DNA of 64,000 bases from assembly GCA_028714035.1 (NCBI GenBank), contig JAQTNA010000014.1, positions 22,212-86,211 of the forward strand, given 5' to 3'. Of this stretch, positions 1 to 8,156 are shown piece after piece (within the stretch, counting starts at the first letter, position 1; every line of letters begins with the position of its first letter). The notes beneath the pieces are model-generated. The model was not told the DNA's origin, did no database searches, and saw only the letters and a list, made by a program, of their open reading frames with translations. Both the position numbers and the translations under genes were made by a program. Origin of the DNA: Rhodocyclaceae bacterium. GTDB taxonomy: Bacteria; Pseudomonadota; Gammaproteobacteria; Burkholderiales; Rhodocyclaceae.

Positions 1-98
1 ATGATGCCGAACACCAGCGTCAGGCCGGCCGCCAGCAGAAACAACATCAGGCCGTATTGCAGGCCGTTGAGTGTTTGTTCCAGGATCAGGGGAAGCAT
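1..98 (-). CDS. livH: Branched-chain amino-acid ABC permease, N-terminal fragment (LivH-like)
   Basis: Only the first 32 or so codons lie in the window; the gene runs off the left edge. The start ATG is at 98-96, and the visible residues form one hydrophobic helix beginning MLPLILEQTLNGLQYG. That opening is typical of LivH-type inner-membrane permeases of the branched-chain amino-acid (HAAT) ABC family. It lies 87 bases downstream of a periplasmic binding protein of the same transport family on the same strand, so the two probably form one operon. The family call rests on this short segment and the neighbour. Confidence 0.75.
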   Translation of the reverse strand, partial: MLPLILEQTLNGLQYGLMLFLLAAGLTLVFGI

Positions 99-114
99 GG
101 GATACGGAACCTAA

Positions 115-142
115 TTTCCTCCCCCTTGAAGGGGAAGGAGTC
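115..142. repeat. Hairpin between binding protein and permease genes
   Basis: A C-rich arm (CCCCCTT) is followed directly by its complement (GAAGGGG), then GGAG, in the gap between the binding-protein gene and livH. It may stabilise the upstream mRNA or partly terminate transcription, which would favour expression of the binding protein over the permease. The role is inference; the complementarity is visible. Confidence 0.4.
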
Positions 143-185
143 GAGGCCACTGTCAGGGGTGTCTGGCAGATAGCCAACAGATGGC

Positions 186-1352
186 TTATTGCATCTTGCA
201 CTGGGACACATAGGCATCCACCAGCCGGTCCGCCACCTTGCCCACATACTTGTTGCCCACCGTGCCGTCGGCGTTCTTCACCACCTCGCGCAGGTAATAG
301 GACTGCACCGGGTAGTGGTTGGGGCCGAAGCTGTAGTCACCCCGGGTGGAGGGCGCCTTGACCGTTTCCAGAGCCTTCCTCAGGGCGGCCTTGTTCTCCA
401 GCTTGCCGCCCGCCTGTTTGATGGCCGCATCCATCAAGAGGGCCGCGTCATAGCCCTGGGAGGCGAAGAGGGTGGGCAGGCGCCCGTATTCCTTCTGGAA
501 GTCGGCGACGAACTTCTTGTTCACCGGGTTTTCCATTTCCCGGTACCAGTGGCTGGTGTTGTACACCCCTTCCATGGCCGGCCCCACGCCCCGGACCGTG
601 TCTTCGTCGGCGGAGAAGCCGGGCGCAAAGACCGGGGTTTTCTTCATCAGGCCGGACTGGGCATATTGCTTGAGGAAGTTCACCCCCATGCCGCCCGGCA
701 GGAAGATGTAGAGGGCTTCCGCGTTGTCGGCCCGGATCTGGGCGATCTCCGCCGCGTAATCCATCTGGCCCATCTTGGTCCGGATCTCTTCGGCGACGAC
801 GCCCTTGTAGTAGAGCTTCACACCGCTGATGGCGTCGTTGCCGCCCGGGTAGTTGGGCGCCAGCAGCACGGCCTTCTTGATGCCCTTGTCCTGCATGTAT
901 TTGCCCATGGCCTCGTGCAGGTTGTCGTTCTGCCAGGCGACGTTGAAGAACCAGGGGTTGCATTGGGCACCGGCGTACTGGCTCGGACCGGCATTGGCCG
1001 AGATGTAGAAGGTCTCGGCGCCGAAGAAGGCCGGACCGACCGCCAGCATGATGTTGGAGAACACGATGCCGGTGGCGATATCCACCTTGTCCTTCTTGAT
1101 GAAGCGCTCGGAGATTTGCTTGGCCGTCTCCGGGTTCTGGGCATCGTCCGCCACGATGATTTCCGCCGCCAGGCCGCCCAGCTTCTTGTTCAGGTGCTTC
1201 ATGGCCAGGTTGAAGCCGTCCCGGATGTCTATGCCCAGGCTCGCGCCCGGTCCGGAGAGGGTGGTCATCATGCCCACCTTCACGCTGTCGGCGGCGAAGG
1301 CTCCGGTGACAAGCGTGGAAAAGCAGGCGGCGAGCGTGAGCTTCTTGAACAT
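186..1352 (-). CDS. Branched-chain amino-acid type ABC transporter substrate-binding protein
   Basis: A 388-residue periplasmic binding protein of the Peripla_BP_6 (LivK-like) family. It starts with a clear Sec signal peptide (MFKKLTLAACFSTLVTGAFA, cut before ADSVKVG), then the usual opening VGMMTTLSGPGASLGIDIRDG. The start at 1352 is preceded by an AAGGAG ribosome site; the open frame extends further upstream but without protein-like sequence. It should capture an amino acid, amide or aromatic acid in the periplasm and deliver it to the permease whose gene follows (livH-like, 1-98). The ligand cannot be read from the sequence; in this group of bacteria many such proteins bind aromatic acids rather than leucine. 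Confidence 0.9.
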   Translation of the reverse strand: MFKKLTLAACFSTLVTGAFAADSVKVGMMTTLSGPGASLGIDIRDGFNLAMKHLNKKLGGLAAEIIVADDAQNPETAKQISERFIKKDKVDIATGIVFSNIMLAVGPAFFGAETFYISANAGPSQYAGAQCNPWFFNVAWQNDNLHEAMGKYMQDKGIKKAVLLAPNYPGGNDAISGVKLYYKGVVAEEIRTKMGQMDYAAEIAQIRADNAEALYIFLPGGMGVNFLKQYAQSGLMKKTPVFAPGFSADEDTVRGVGPAMEGVYNTSHWYREMENPVNKKFVADFQKEYGRLPTLFASQGYDAALLMDAAIKQAGGKLENKAALRKALETVKAPSTRGDYSFGPNHYPVQSYYLREVVKNADGTVGNKYVGKVADRLVDAYVSQCKMQ

Positions 1353-1545
1353 GGCGTCTCCTTGGAGTTTATGGCGCGGGCCCGGACCGGGCAGCAAAAG
1401 CGAGCATTCTAAGGGGAAAACGCTACGCTTTCCGAATAGGCGTGCGGGGACGCAGGCCGCCGACCGCCCCATGGCATCGCCATGCACCGCCTCGAACGCA
1501 CCGACGAGGCTGTGCTATGCTGATTCCGGCACCCTTCGAGTAGAC

Positions 1546-2154
1546 ATGAATAGCCCGACCCTCATCTGCATTGCACGCCACGGCGAAACGGACTGGAACA
1601 TTCAGGGTGTTCTCCAGGGCTGGGTGGACGTCGCCATCAATGCCCGGGGCCGGCAGCAGGCGCGGGAACTCGCGAGCAAGTTCGCCGGCTCCGGTTTCTC
1701 GGGCATCCATTCGAGCCCCCTGGTCCGTGCGAAGGAAACGGCGGAGATGATCGCCGCGGAACTGGGCTTGCCGCCTCCCCTGTGCCATGACGGCTTGAAG
1801 GAGCGCCACTTCGGCGCCTTCCAGGGGATTCCGAAGGCCGAATTGGCGGAGCTCAATCCGGTGCTGTTCCAGCAGATCCTGTCGAGAAATCCCGCGTGCG
1901 AATTCGAGCAGGGCGAGACCATGGACGAATTCGCGGACCGGATTCTGGCCGCGCTGTACCACATCGCCGGGCTGAATGCGGGGGAGCGGGTGCTGCTCAT
2001 TACCCATGGCTGGGTCATGGACGTGATCACCCGGCACATCGCCGGCCTGCCGCGAAGCGCGATTCTGCACATGAAACGGAAAAACGGCGAATGCCTGTGG
2101 GTGGAGGTGACTCGGCAGTCCATTGCCGCGCTGAAGCACGGGGATTCCGCTTGA
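1546..2154 (+). CDS. Histidine phosphatase (phosphoglycerate mutase-like)
   Basis: A 202-residue member of the histidine phosphatase superfamily. The catalytic motif RHGETDWN is at residues 10-17, and the second histidine appears late in LLITHGWVMD. The length and the motif LKERHFGAFQG fit the cofactor-independent phosphatase branch (GpmB/CobC-like) rather than glycolytic dPGM; the substrate is unknown. The start ATG at 1546 gives a full family-length protein; the longer open frame upstream overlaps the divergent gene's leader. The stop TGA overlaps the proposed TTG start of pqiA, so the gene is probably translated together with pqiABC. Confidence 0.85.
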   Translation: MNSPTLICIARHGETDWNIQGVLQGWVDVAINARGRQQARELASKFAGSGFSGIHSSPLVRAKETAEMIAAELGLPPPLCHDGLKERHFGAFQGIPKAELAELNPVLFQQILSRNPACEFEQGETMDEFADRILAALYHIAGLNAGERVLLITHGWVMDVITRHIAGLPRSAILHMKRKNGECLWVEVTRQSIAALKHGDSA

Positions 2155-3512
2155 TTGCCCAGGCCGACATCCCCGCGTCCGGACTCTCTCCGGGCACCGG
2201 CCTGATCGCCTGCCACGAGTGCGACCTGCTGCTGCGCGACCCCTTTCCCCGGGGGCACGCGGCCTCGCCGCGGGGGAGGGCACCGCGGGCGGCGGAGATT
2301 TGCTGCCCCCGCTGCGGGGCCCGCATCTACCGCGTCACGGGCACCAGCCTCAATCGGGCGCTCGCCCTGGCACTCACCGCCTGTATCGTCTTCGTCATCG
2401 CCAACGCCTTTCCCATCGCCACCCTGGATGCGCAGGGGCACCGGAATGACAGCACCCTGCTGGGCGCGGTACATCTGCTCTGGCAGCAGGACATGATGCC
2501 GATCGCGCTCCTGGTTTGCGTCACCACGGTGATCGTCCCCGCGCTCGAATTGCTGGTGTTCAGTTCGGTGCTGCTGCTCCTGCGCCTGGGCCACCCGCTG
2601 CCGACCCTGCGGCGCCTGCCCCCGGTTCTGCGGGTCGTGCTGCACGCCCGGCCATGGAGCATGATCGAGGTATTCATGCTGGGCGTGCTGGTTTCCCTGG
2701 TCAAACTGGCCCACCTGGCCAGCCTCACGGCGGGTATTGCCCTGTGGGCCTATGCGGTGCTGATGGTGCTGCTGGCGGCGCTCTCCGCCACGGTGGACAT
2801 GAGAAAGCTCTGGGCGGGCCTGCCCGTGCGCCACCGCTCGGCCACGCTCAAGGTCCCGAGCCCGCAGCCTGCCGGCAGCGAACTCACGGCCGCCGCATTC
2901 GGTTGCGTGTCCTGTCATGTCTGCGGCCTGCTCAGCCCCAGGCCTGTTCACGGGCACCGCGCCGATTGTCCGCGTTGCGCGGCGCCCCTGCATGGTCGCA
3001 TCCCGGGCAGCCTGTCCGGCGCCTGGGCGCTGTTGCTGTCCGCCAGCATTCTTTTCATCCCCGCCAACCTGCTGCCCATCATGGAAACCGGATCCATGTT
3101 CGGCGCGCAGCGCGATACCATACTCAGCGGCGTGGCCTTCCTGTGGCACTCCGGTTCCTGGCCCCTGGCCCTGCTCGTGTTCGTGGCGAGCATCGTGGTG
3201 CCGCTGTTCAAGCTGCTGGCCCTGGCGCTTCTGCTGCTGTCCGTGGGAAGGGCATGGCCGCGGCATCGCCATGTCCGCACCCGGCTGTATCGGGTGCTGG
3301 AACTGGTTGGCCGCTGGTCCATGCTGGATATTTATGTGGTGACCCTGCTGTCGGCGCTGGTCCAGATACAGTCTCTGGCGGTCATTACCGTGGGGCCGGG
3401 GGCGGTAGCCTTTGGCGCCGTGGTGGTGCTGACCATGCTGGCGACCCTGCGCTTCGATCCGCGTCTCATCTGGGACGCGGAGGCCTCCAAGGATGTGTTG
3501 AATCATGACTGA
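2151..3512 (+). CDS. pqiA: Paraquat-inducible protein A family, two zinc ribbons and two membrane blocks
   Basis: Inner-membrane partner of the PqiABC lipid-transport system. The protein is a tandem duplication: each half starts with a C-x2-C pair plus a second C-x2-C pair (CHECD with CPRCG; CHVCG with CPRC), followed by about four membrane helices (for example ALALTACIVFVIANAFPIAT in the first half and ALLLSASILFIPANLLPIME in the second). No ATG fits the homologous N-terminus. The TTG at 2151 sits in a TTGA overlap with the phosphatase stop and yields 453 residues, close to family length. It overlaps pqiB by 8 bases, so A and B are coupled. Confidence 0.85.
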   Translation: MIAQADIPASGLSPGTGLIACHECDLLLRDPFPRGHAASPRGRAPRAAEICCPRCGARIYRVTGTSLNRALALALTACIVFVIANAFPIATLDAQGHRNDSTLLGAVHLLWQQDMMPIALLVCVTTVIVPALELLVFSSVLLLLRLGHPLPTLRRLPPVLRVVLHARPWSMIEVFMLGVLVSLVKLAHLASLTAGIALWAYAVLMVLLAALSATVDMRKLWAGLPVRHRSATLKVPSPQPAGSELTAAAFGCVSCHVCGLLSPRPVHGHRADCPRCAAPLHGRIPGSLSGAWALLLSASILFIPANLLPIMETGSMFGAQRDTILSGVAFLWHSGSWPLALLVFVASIVVPLFKLLALALLLLSVGRAWPRHRHVRTRLYRVLELVGRWSMLDIYVVTLLSALVQIQSLAVITVGPGAVAFGAVVVLTMLATLRFDPRLIWDAEASKDVLNHD

Positions 3513-5133
3513 CTTGCCCGATATTCCCGAGGCTCGCGTGAAGACGCGCGGTCGCTTCCGTTTTGACCTGATCTGGCTGGTGCCTTTGATCGCCGCCCTG
3601 ATCGGCGGCTGGCTGGGGGTGCGGGCGATCCTGGAACGAGGCCCCACGGTCACCATCACTTTCCAGACCGCGGAGGGGCTGGAGGCGGGCAAGACCTACA
3701 TCAGCTACAAGGATGTGAAAGTCGGCCTGGTGAAGAAGGTGAGCCTCTCGGAAGACCGCAGCCGGGTGGAGGTGACGGCCGAATTCACCCGGGAGGCCGC
3801 GCCCATGCTGGTGGAGGACAGCCGATTCTGGGTGGTGCGCCCCCGGTTTTCCGGCGGCCAATTTAGTGGGCTGAACACGCTCCTGGCGGGCGAGCACATC
3901 GAGCTGGACGTGGGCAAGTCAGCCACTCCCAGCCGCCAGTTCACCGGCCTGGAGGTCGCGCCCATCGTTACCAGCAGCCTGCCCGGCCGGGCGTTCATGT
4001 TGCGCGCGCCCGACCTCGGCTCGCTGGATGTGGGCTCGCCCATTTTTTACCGGCGGCTCAAGGTCGGGCAGGTGGACTCGTTTGAACTGGAGAAAGACGG
4101 TTCCGGGGTCAGCCTGAAGATATTCGTGCAGGCGCCTTACGACCGCTACGTTACACCAGGCTCCCGTTTCTGGAATGCCAGCGGGGTGGACCTGACCATG
4201 GACTCCAGCGGGTTGCGGGTGCAGACCCAGTCCCTGATGTCGGTCATGGTGGGCGGGGTGGCTTTCGAGACGCCTCCGGGCGCTTACGGCGCCGGCGCGG
4301 ACGACAGCACCCCGGCGAAGGCCAACGCCACCTTCCTGCTGCACGGCGACCGGGCGGCGGCGATGAAGGCACCGGACGGGGAGATGCAGGTCTATCTGCT
4401 CAACTTCAAGGAATCCCTGCGCGGCCTCTCTCGTGGCGCGCCCCTGGATTTCCGGGGCATCGTGGTGGGCGAGGTCCTGGCCACGGGGGTGGAATACGAG
4501 CCGGGCCGGGAGTGGTTCAATTTCCCCGTGTATGTGGCGCTCTACCCGGAGCGTATCCGGGTCGTGCGGCAGGGTGGCAAGGCCTCCCGCAAGTCCGGCG
4601 CGGGCCTCTCCGATGCCCAACTGGTCAAGCGCGGCCTGGTCACGGCCATGATAGAACGCGGCTTCCGCGCCCAGTTGCGCACCGGTAGCCTGGTCACGGG
4701 CCAGTTGTACGTCGCCCTGGATTTCTTCAAGGATGCCAAGCCGGTGGCGATAGACACGAAACAGACGCCGCCGGAATTGCCCACGGTGCGGGGTGACCTG
4801 GAAGACCTGCAACAATCGCTCAAGTCCATCGCCAAGAGCCTGTCGGGGGTGAAGTTCGACGAGATCGGTGCGGGCGTCCAGCAGACCCTGGCGAGCGTGA
4901 ACCAGATCCTGCAACACTTCGACAAGGAACTGGCGCCGGAGCTGAAGGCCAGCCTGCACGATCTGCAACGCACCCTGAAGGCCGCGGAGCGGACCCTGGC
5001 CACGGATTCGCCGGTCATGAGCGAAGTGCTCAATGCCGCCCACGAAGTCTCCCGCGCCGCCCAGTCCCTGCGCTCGCTGGCGGACTTGCTGGACCGGCAG
5101 CCGGAAGCCCTGATCAAAGGAAAACAGCCATGA
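3505..5133 (+). CDS. pqiB: PqiB, MCE-domain lipid transport protein
   Basis: A 542-residue protein with one N-terminal membrane helix (LIWLVPLIAALIGGWLGVRA) and three MCE/MlaD domains. The domains are recognisable at about residues 45-130 (TITFQTAEGLEAGKTYISYK), 160-240 (LGSLDVGSPIFYRRLKVGQV) and 295-400 (LSRGAPLDFRGIVVGEVLAT). A C-terminal helical tail of about 120 residues follows, as in PqiB/YebT proteins, where stacked MCE rings and a helical needle form a tunnel across the periplasm. It is translationally coupled to pqiA (8-base overlap) and pqiC (4-base overlap). Role in phospholipid traffic and envelope integrity is by family. Confidence 0.92.
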   Translation: MTDLPDIPEARVKTRGRFRFDLIWLVPLIAALIGGWLGVRAILERGPTVTITFQTAEGLEAGKTYISYKDVKVGLVKKVSLSEDRSRVEVTAEFTREAAPMLVEDSRFWVVRPRFSGGQFSGLNTLLAGEHIELDVGKSATPSRQFTGLEVAPIVTSSLPGRAFMLRAPDLGSLDVGSPIFYRRLKVGQVDSFELEKDGSGVSLKIFVQAPYDRYVTPGSRFWNASGVDLTMDSSGLRVQTQSLMSVMVGGVAFETPPGAYGAGADDSTPAKANATFLLHGDRAAAMKAPDGEMQVYLLNFKESLRGLSRGAPLDFRGIVVGEVLATGVEYEPGREWFNFPVYVALYPERIRVVRQGGKASRKSGAGLSDAQLVKRGLVTAMIERGFRAQLRTGSLVTGQLYVALDFFKDAKPVAIDTKQTPPELPTVRGDLEDLQQSLKSIAKSLSGVKFDEIGAGVQQTLASVNQILQHFDKELAPELKASLHDLQRTLKAAERTLATDSPVMSEVLNAAHEVSRAAQSLRSLADLLDRQPEALIKGKQP

Positions 5134-5798
5134 GCCCGCTCTCCCGTTCGAGTTCCCTCCCGTCTGGCCGGATGTTGGTGACGAGTCTCGCCTGGTGTTC
5201 GCTGCTGGGCCTCGGCGCCTGCGGCGGCTCCCCGGCGGTGCGCTATTTCACCCTGCAAGGTCCGGCCACGGAAAGCTGCGTGAAGGTTCCGGGGAATGAT
5301 GCCCAGGGCGCGCGCAGCGTGCAACTGGTCGGGCTGACCGTGCCCGATGGGCTGGATCGGCCCCAACTGGTGTTTCGCACCGGGGACAGCACCCTGAGCG
5401 TGAACGAACACGCGCGCTGGGCGGAGCCTTTGAAGAGCGCCCTGTCCGGCGCCCTGGCCCTGGAATTGTCCCGGACTCTGGGCTGCGCCCCGGTCGTGCT
5501 CAGACCCACGGGGATCGAGGAGATGGCCTGGAAGCTGAGCGTGGATGTGCAGCGTCTCGATGTCCGGCCGGGGCAGGACGTGGTGCTGGAAGCGGTGTGG
5601 TCACTGCGCCGCCGCTCGGATGGCAAGGCCTTCGTCCGTCGCAGCGTGGTGCGCGAGTCCCTGGCCGGAGAGGCGCTGGAAGCGGCCGTCGCCGCCCAGT
5701 CCCGTGCCGTGGCGGGCCTGGCCCGCGACATCGCGCGGCTCGTGGATGAGTTTGGGCACAGCCCGGAAAGCGGAGCGGGAGGGCCCGGGAAAGGCTAG
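5130..5798 (+). CDS. pqiC: PqiC-like outer-membrane lipoprotein (ABC-type transport auxiliary, DUF330)
   Basis: A 222-residue lipoprotein. The signal helix SLAWCSLLGLGAC ends in a lipobox with cysteine at residue 31, and the mature part begins GGSPAVRYFTLQ, typical of the family (VRYYTL). It overlaps pqiB by ATGA. In characterised systems PqiC sits in the outer membrane and docks the PqiB tunnel. Expected location and partner follow from the operon; nothing unusual is seen. Confidence 0.85.
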   Translation: MSPLSRSSSLPSGRMLVTSLAWCSLLGLGACGGSPAVRYFTLQGPATESCVKVPGNDAQGARSVQLVGLTVPDGLDRPQLVFRTGDSTLSVNEHARWAEPLKSALSGALALELSRTLGCAPVVLRPTGIEEMAWKLSVDVQRLDVRPGQDVVLEAVWSLRRRSDGKAFVRRSVVRESLAGEALEAAVAAQSRAVAGLARDIARLVDEFGHSPESGAGGPGKG

Positions 5799-5813
5799 CC
5801 CTCCCGGCTGTCC

Positions 5814-6788
5814 TCAGGGCAGCAGCACCGTGGAGCCGGTGGTCAGGCGGGCCTCCAGGTTTCTGTGGGCGCCGGCCGCGTCCTTCAGCGCCCAGGTCTG
5901 CCCCACCTCGATCTTCACCTTGCCTTCCAGAACCATCTGGAACAGCTCTTGCGCGCCGGCCGTGAGATCCTCGCGCTTCGCGGTGTAGGTCGCCAGCGTG
6001 GGCCGGGTGACATAGAGGGAGCCCCTCTGGGTCAGTTGCCCCAGATCAAAGGGCGGCACCGGCCCGGACGAACTGCCGAAGCTCACCATGAGGCCCAAAG
6101 GCGAGAGGCAATCCAGGGAACCCAGGAAGCTGTCCTTGCCGACGGAGTCATACACCACCGGCACGCCCGCGCCGCCGGTGATCTCCTTCACCCGGGCGGT
6201 GAAATTTTCCCGGGTATAGACGATGGCGTGGTCGCAACCGTGGGCCAGTGCCAGTTCCGCCTTGGCATCCGAGCCCACGGTGCCGATCACCGTGGCGCCC
6301 AGCGCCTTGGCCCACTGGCAGACGATGAGGCCCACGCCGCCCGCCGCCGCGTGGATCAGGATGGTCTCGCCGGCCTTCAGCTTGTAGGTACGGCGCAGCA
6401 GGTATTGCGCCGTGAGCCCCTGGAGCATCATGGCGGCGCCCTGCTCGAAGGACAGGGCCTCCGGCAGTTTCACCAGGCGGTGGGCCGGCAGGCAGCGCAC
6501 CTCCGCATAGGCCCCCAGGGGGCCGCCGGCATAGGCCACCCGGTCGCCGGGCGCCAGATCGCTCACGCCTTCCCCGACCGCCTCCACCACGCCTGCACCT
6601 TCCATGCCGATGCCCGAGGGCAGGGGTGCCGGATAGAGGCCGGTGCGGTGATACACGTCAATGTAGTTGAGGCCCACGGCGTGCTGCCGTACCCGGGCTT
6701 CCCCCGGGCCGGGCGAGCCGACCTCGACTTCTTCCCAGCACAACACCTCGGGACCGCCGACCTGGCGAAAACGGATGGCGTGATTCAT
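5814..6788 (-). CDS. NADPH:quinone oxidoreductase (zinc-independent MDR family)
   Basis: A 324-residue medium-chain dehydrogenase/reductase of the QOR type. It starts MNHAIRFRQVGGPEVLCWEE, has the N-terminal GroES-like fold (NYIDVYHRTGLYP), and the dinucleotide motif AAAGGVGLIVCQWAKALGA around residues 150-168. It lacks the cysteine/histidine set of zinc alcohol dehydrogenases. The start at 6788 has a GGAGACAAGAAA leader. It should reduce quinones with NADPH by one electron. It converges with pqiC with only 15 bases between the stops, and diverges from the hydrolase gene across a 149-base gap. Confidence 0.9.
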   Translation of the reverse strand: MNHAIRFRQVGGPEVLCWEEVEVGSPGPGEARVRQHAVGLNYIDVYHRTGLYPAPLPSGIGMEGAGVVEAVGEGVSDLAPGDRVAYAGGPLGAYAEVRCLPAHRLVKLPEALSFEQGAAMMLQGLTAQYLLRRTYKLKAGETILIHAAAGGVGLIVCQWAKALGATVIGTVGSDAKAELALAHGCDHAIVYTRENFTARVKEITGGAGVPVVYDSVGKDSFLGSLDCLSPLGLMVSFGSSSGPVPPFDLGQLTQRGSLYVTRPTLATYTAKREDLTAGAQELFQMVLEGKVKIEVGQTWALKDAAGAHRNLEARLTTGSTVLLP

Positions 6789-6937
6789 TTTCTTGTCTCC
6801 TCTTTGCGGACTTGGGGAAACGAGAGCATAACCCGAGCGGGCCACGGAGAAGAACCAAACTGAGGCATGGACCGACAAGTTGACGTGTACGTGAACGTAA
6901 ACCAGAATTGCCCCCTTCCCTATGCGCGACCACCAGG

Positions 6938-7717
6938 ATGAAACACCTTACCGTCCGGGGGCGCCGGATCGAGTACGTCCGGCTGCCCTCCTCCCATCCC
7001 GATCCGGAGGCACCGCCCATGGTCTTCCTGCATGAAGGCCTGGGTTCCGTCAGCCTGTGGCGTGATTTTCCCCAGCGGGTGGCCGACGCCACGGGCTGCG
7101 AGGCGGTGGTCTATTCCCGTTACGGCTACGGCGGTTCGGAGCCTCTGGCGGAAGAGCGCACGGCGCGCTACATGCACCAGGAGGCCCTGGAGAGCCTGCC
7201 GGATTTTCTTGACCAGCTGGGGCTGGAGAAACCCTTCCTTTTCGGCCACAGTGACGGCGGCTCCATCGCCCTCATTCATGCGGGGGGGAGCGGCCGGGAC
7301 TGTGGCGGCCTCATCGTCATGGCGCCCCACGTGTTCGTGGAGGAGGAGGCCCTGAGCGGCATCCTGGCCACGGGCGCGGGCTATGGAACGAGCGGCCTGC
7401 GGCAGAAGCTCGCACGCCACCACGGGGACGTGGACGGAGCCTTCCGCGGCTGGCACGATACCTGGCTCTCGCCAGCCTTCCACGACTGGAACATCGAGGA
7501 CTACCTGCCTCGCGTTACCTGCCCGGTGCTGGCGATTCAGGGCGTGGATGACGAATACGGTACGCTGGAGCAACTGGCTCGCATCGCCGGCGGCGTCGGG
7601 GACGTGGAGCGCTGCCATCTGGCCGACTGCCGCCATTCCCCCCAGCGCGATCAGCCGGAGGCGGTGATCGAGGCGGTCGTGGGTTTTGTGCGGCGCGTGC
7701 TTGATCGAGTCGCCTGA
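6938..7717 (+). CDS. Alpha/beta hydrolase
   Basis: A 259-residue alpha/beta-fold hydrolase. The oxyanion region is FLHEGLGSVSLW, the nucleophile elbow is GHSDGGS (serine about residue 107), the acid is in QGVDDEYGT and the histidine in CRHSPQRDQP. The family resembles small cytosolic esterases or haloperoxidase-like hydrolases often annotated as carboxylesterases; the substrate is unknown. An upstream in-frame start at 6908 is possible, but the 6938 ATG follows a CCAGG site and begins with a natural MKHLTVRGRRIEYV strand. Confidence 0.85.
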   Translation: MKHLTVRGRRIEYVRLPSSHPDPEAPPMVFLHEGLGSVSLWRDFPQRVADATGCEAVVYSRYGYGGSEPLAEERTARYMHQEALESLPDFLDQLGLEKPFLFGHSDGGSIALIHAGGSGRDCGGLIVMAPHVFVEEEALSGILATGAGYGTSGLRQKLARHHGDVDGAFRGWHDTWLSPAFHDWNIEDYLPRVTCPVLAIQGVDDEYGTLEQLARIAGGVGDVERCHLADCRHSPQRDQPEAVIEAVVGFVRRVLDRVA

Positions 7718-7729
7718 CTCCGGCCGGAC

Positions 7730-7912
7730 TTAGCGCCCGTGGGGGGTGAGCAGGTCGCTGCTGTTGCAGCCCCAGATCTCCAGGGGTATGCCGACCGACT
7801 TCTTCAGTGCGTCTTTGACCTTCGATGCGGTGACGGGCTGCTCGAAGGAAATGCTCCGAACGAAGGACTGCCCCGACAGGCGGTATAACCAGGTACGGCG
7901 CCGTACGATCAT
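7730..7912 (-). CDS. Small hypothetical protein, 60 aa
   Basis: The product starts MIVRRRTWLYRLSGQSFVRS and has a basic N-terminus, a predicted strand-helix pattern (SISFEQPVTASKVKDALKKS) and a hydrophobic C-terminal segment. A GGGAG ribosome site lies seven bases before the ATG at 7912, which argues for a real gene. I do not recognise the family. It converges with the hydrolase gene (13 bases between stops) and diverges from the CheB-CheR gene. No function is proposed. Confidence 0.55.
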   Translation of the reverse strand: MIVRRRTWLYRLSGQSFVRSISFEQPVTASKVKDALKKSVGIPLEIWGCNSSDLLTPHGR

Positions 7913-8156
7913 GGTGTTCTCCCGAGTGAGTCCCAGCAAACGGCGTATCTGACCACGCACGGTCAGACTCTAACCGATTTCGGGAAGGAAGGGCTCAAAT
8001 CAGTTCACCGGGGGGCTTTACCGCCAGAAAAATGTGAGGGATGATGGCTTGCGGCCTGTGCGATCCGCCTGTGCCACCCGCCTGTTCCACCCATTCCGAG
8101 ACTACCGTGACCCTCCTCTCTCAAGCGCCTCAGACTCCCGGCAAGGGGAGGCGGCC

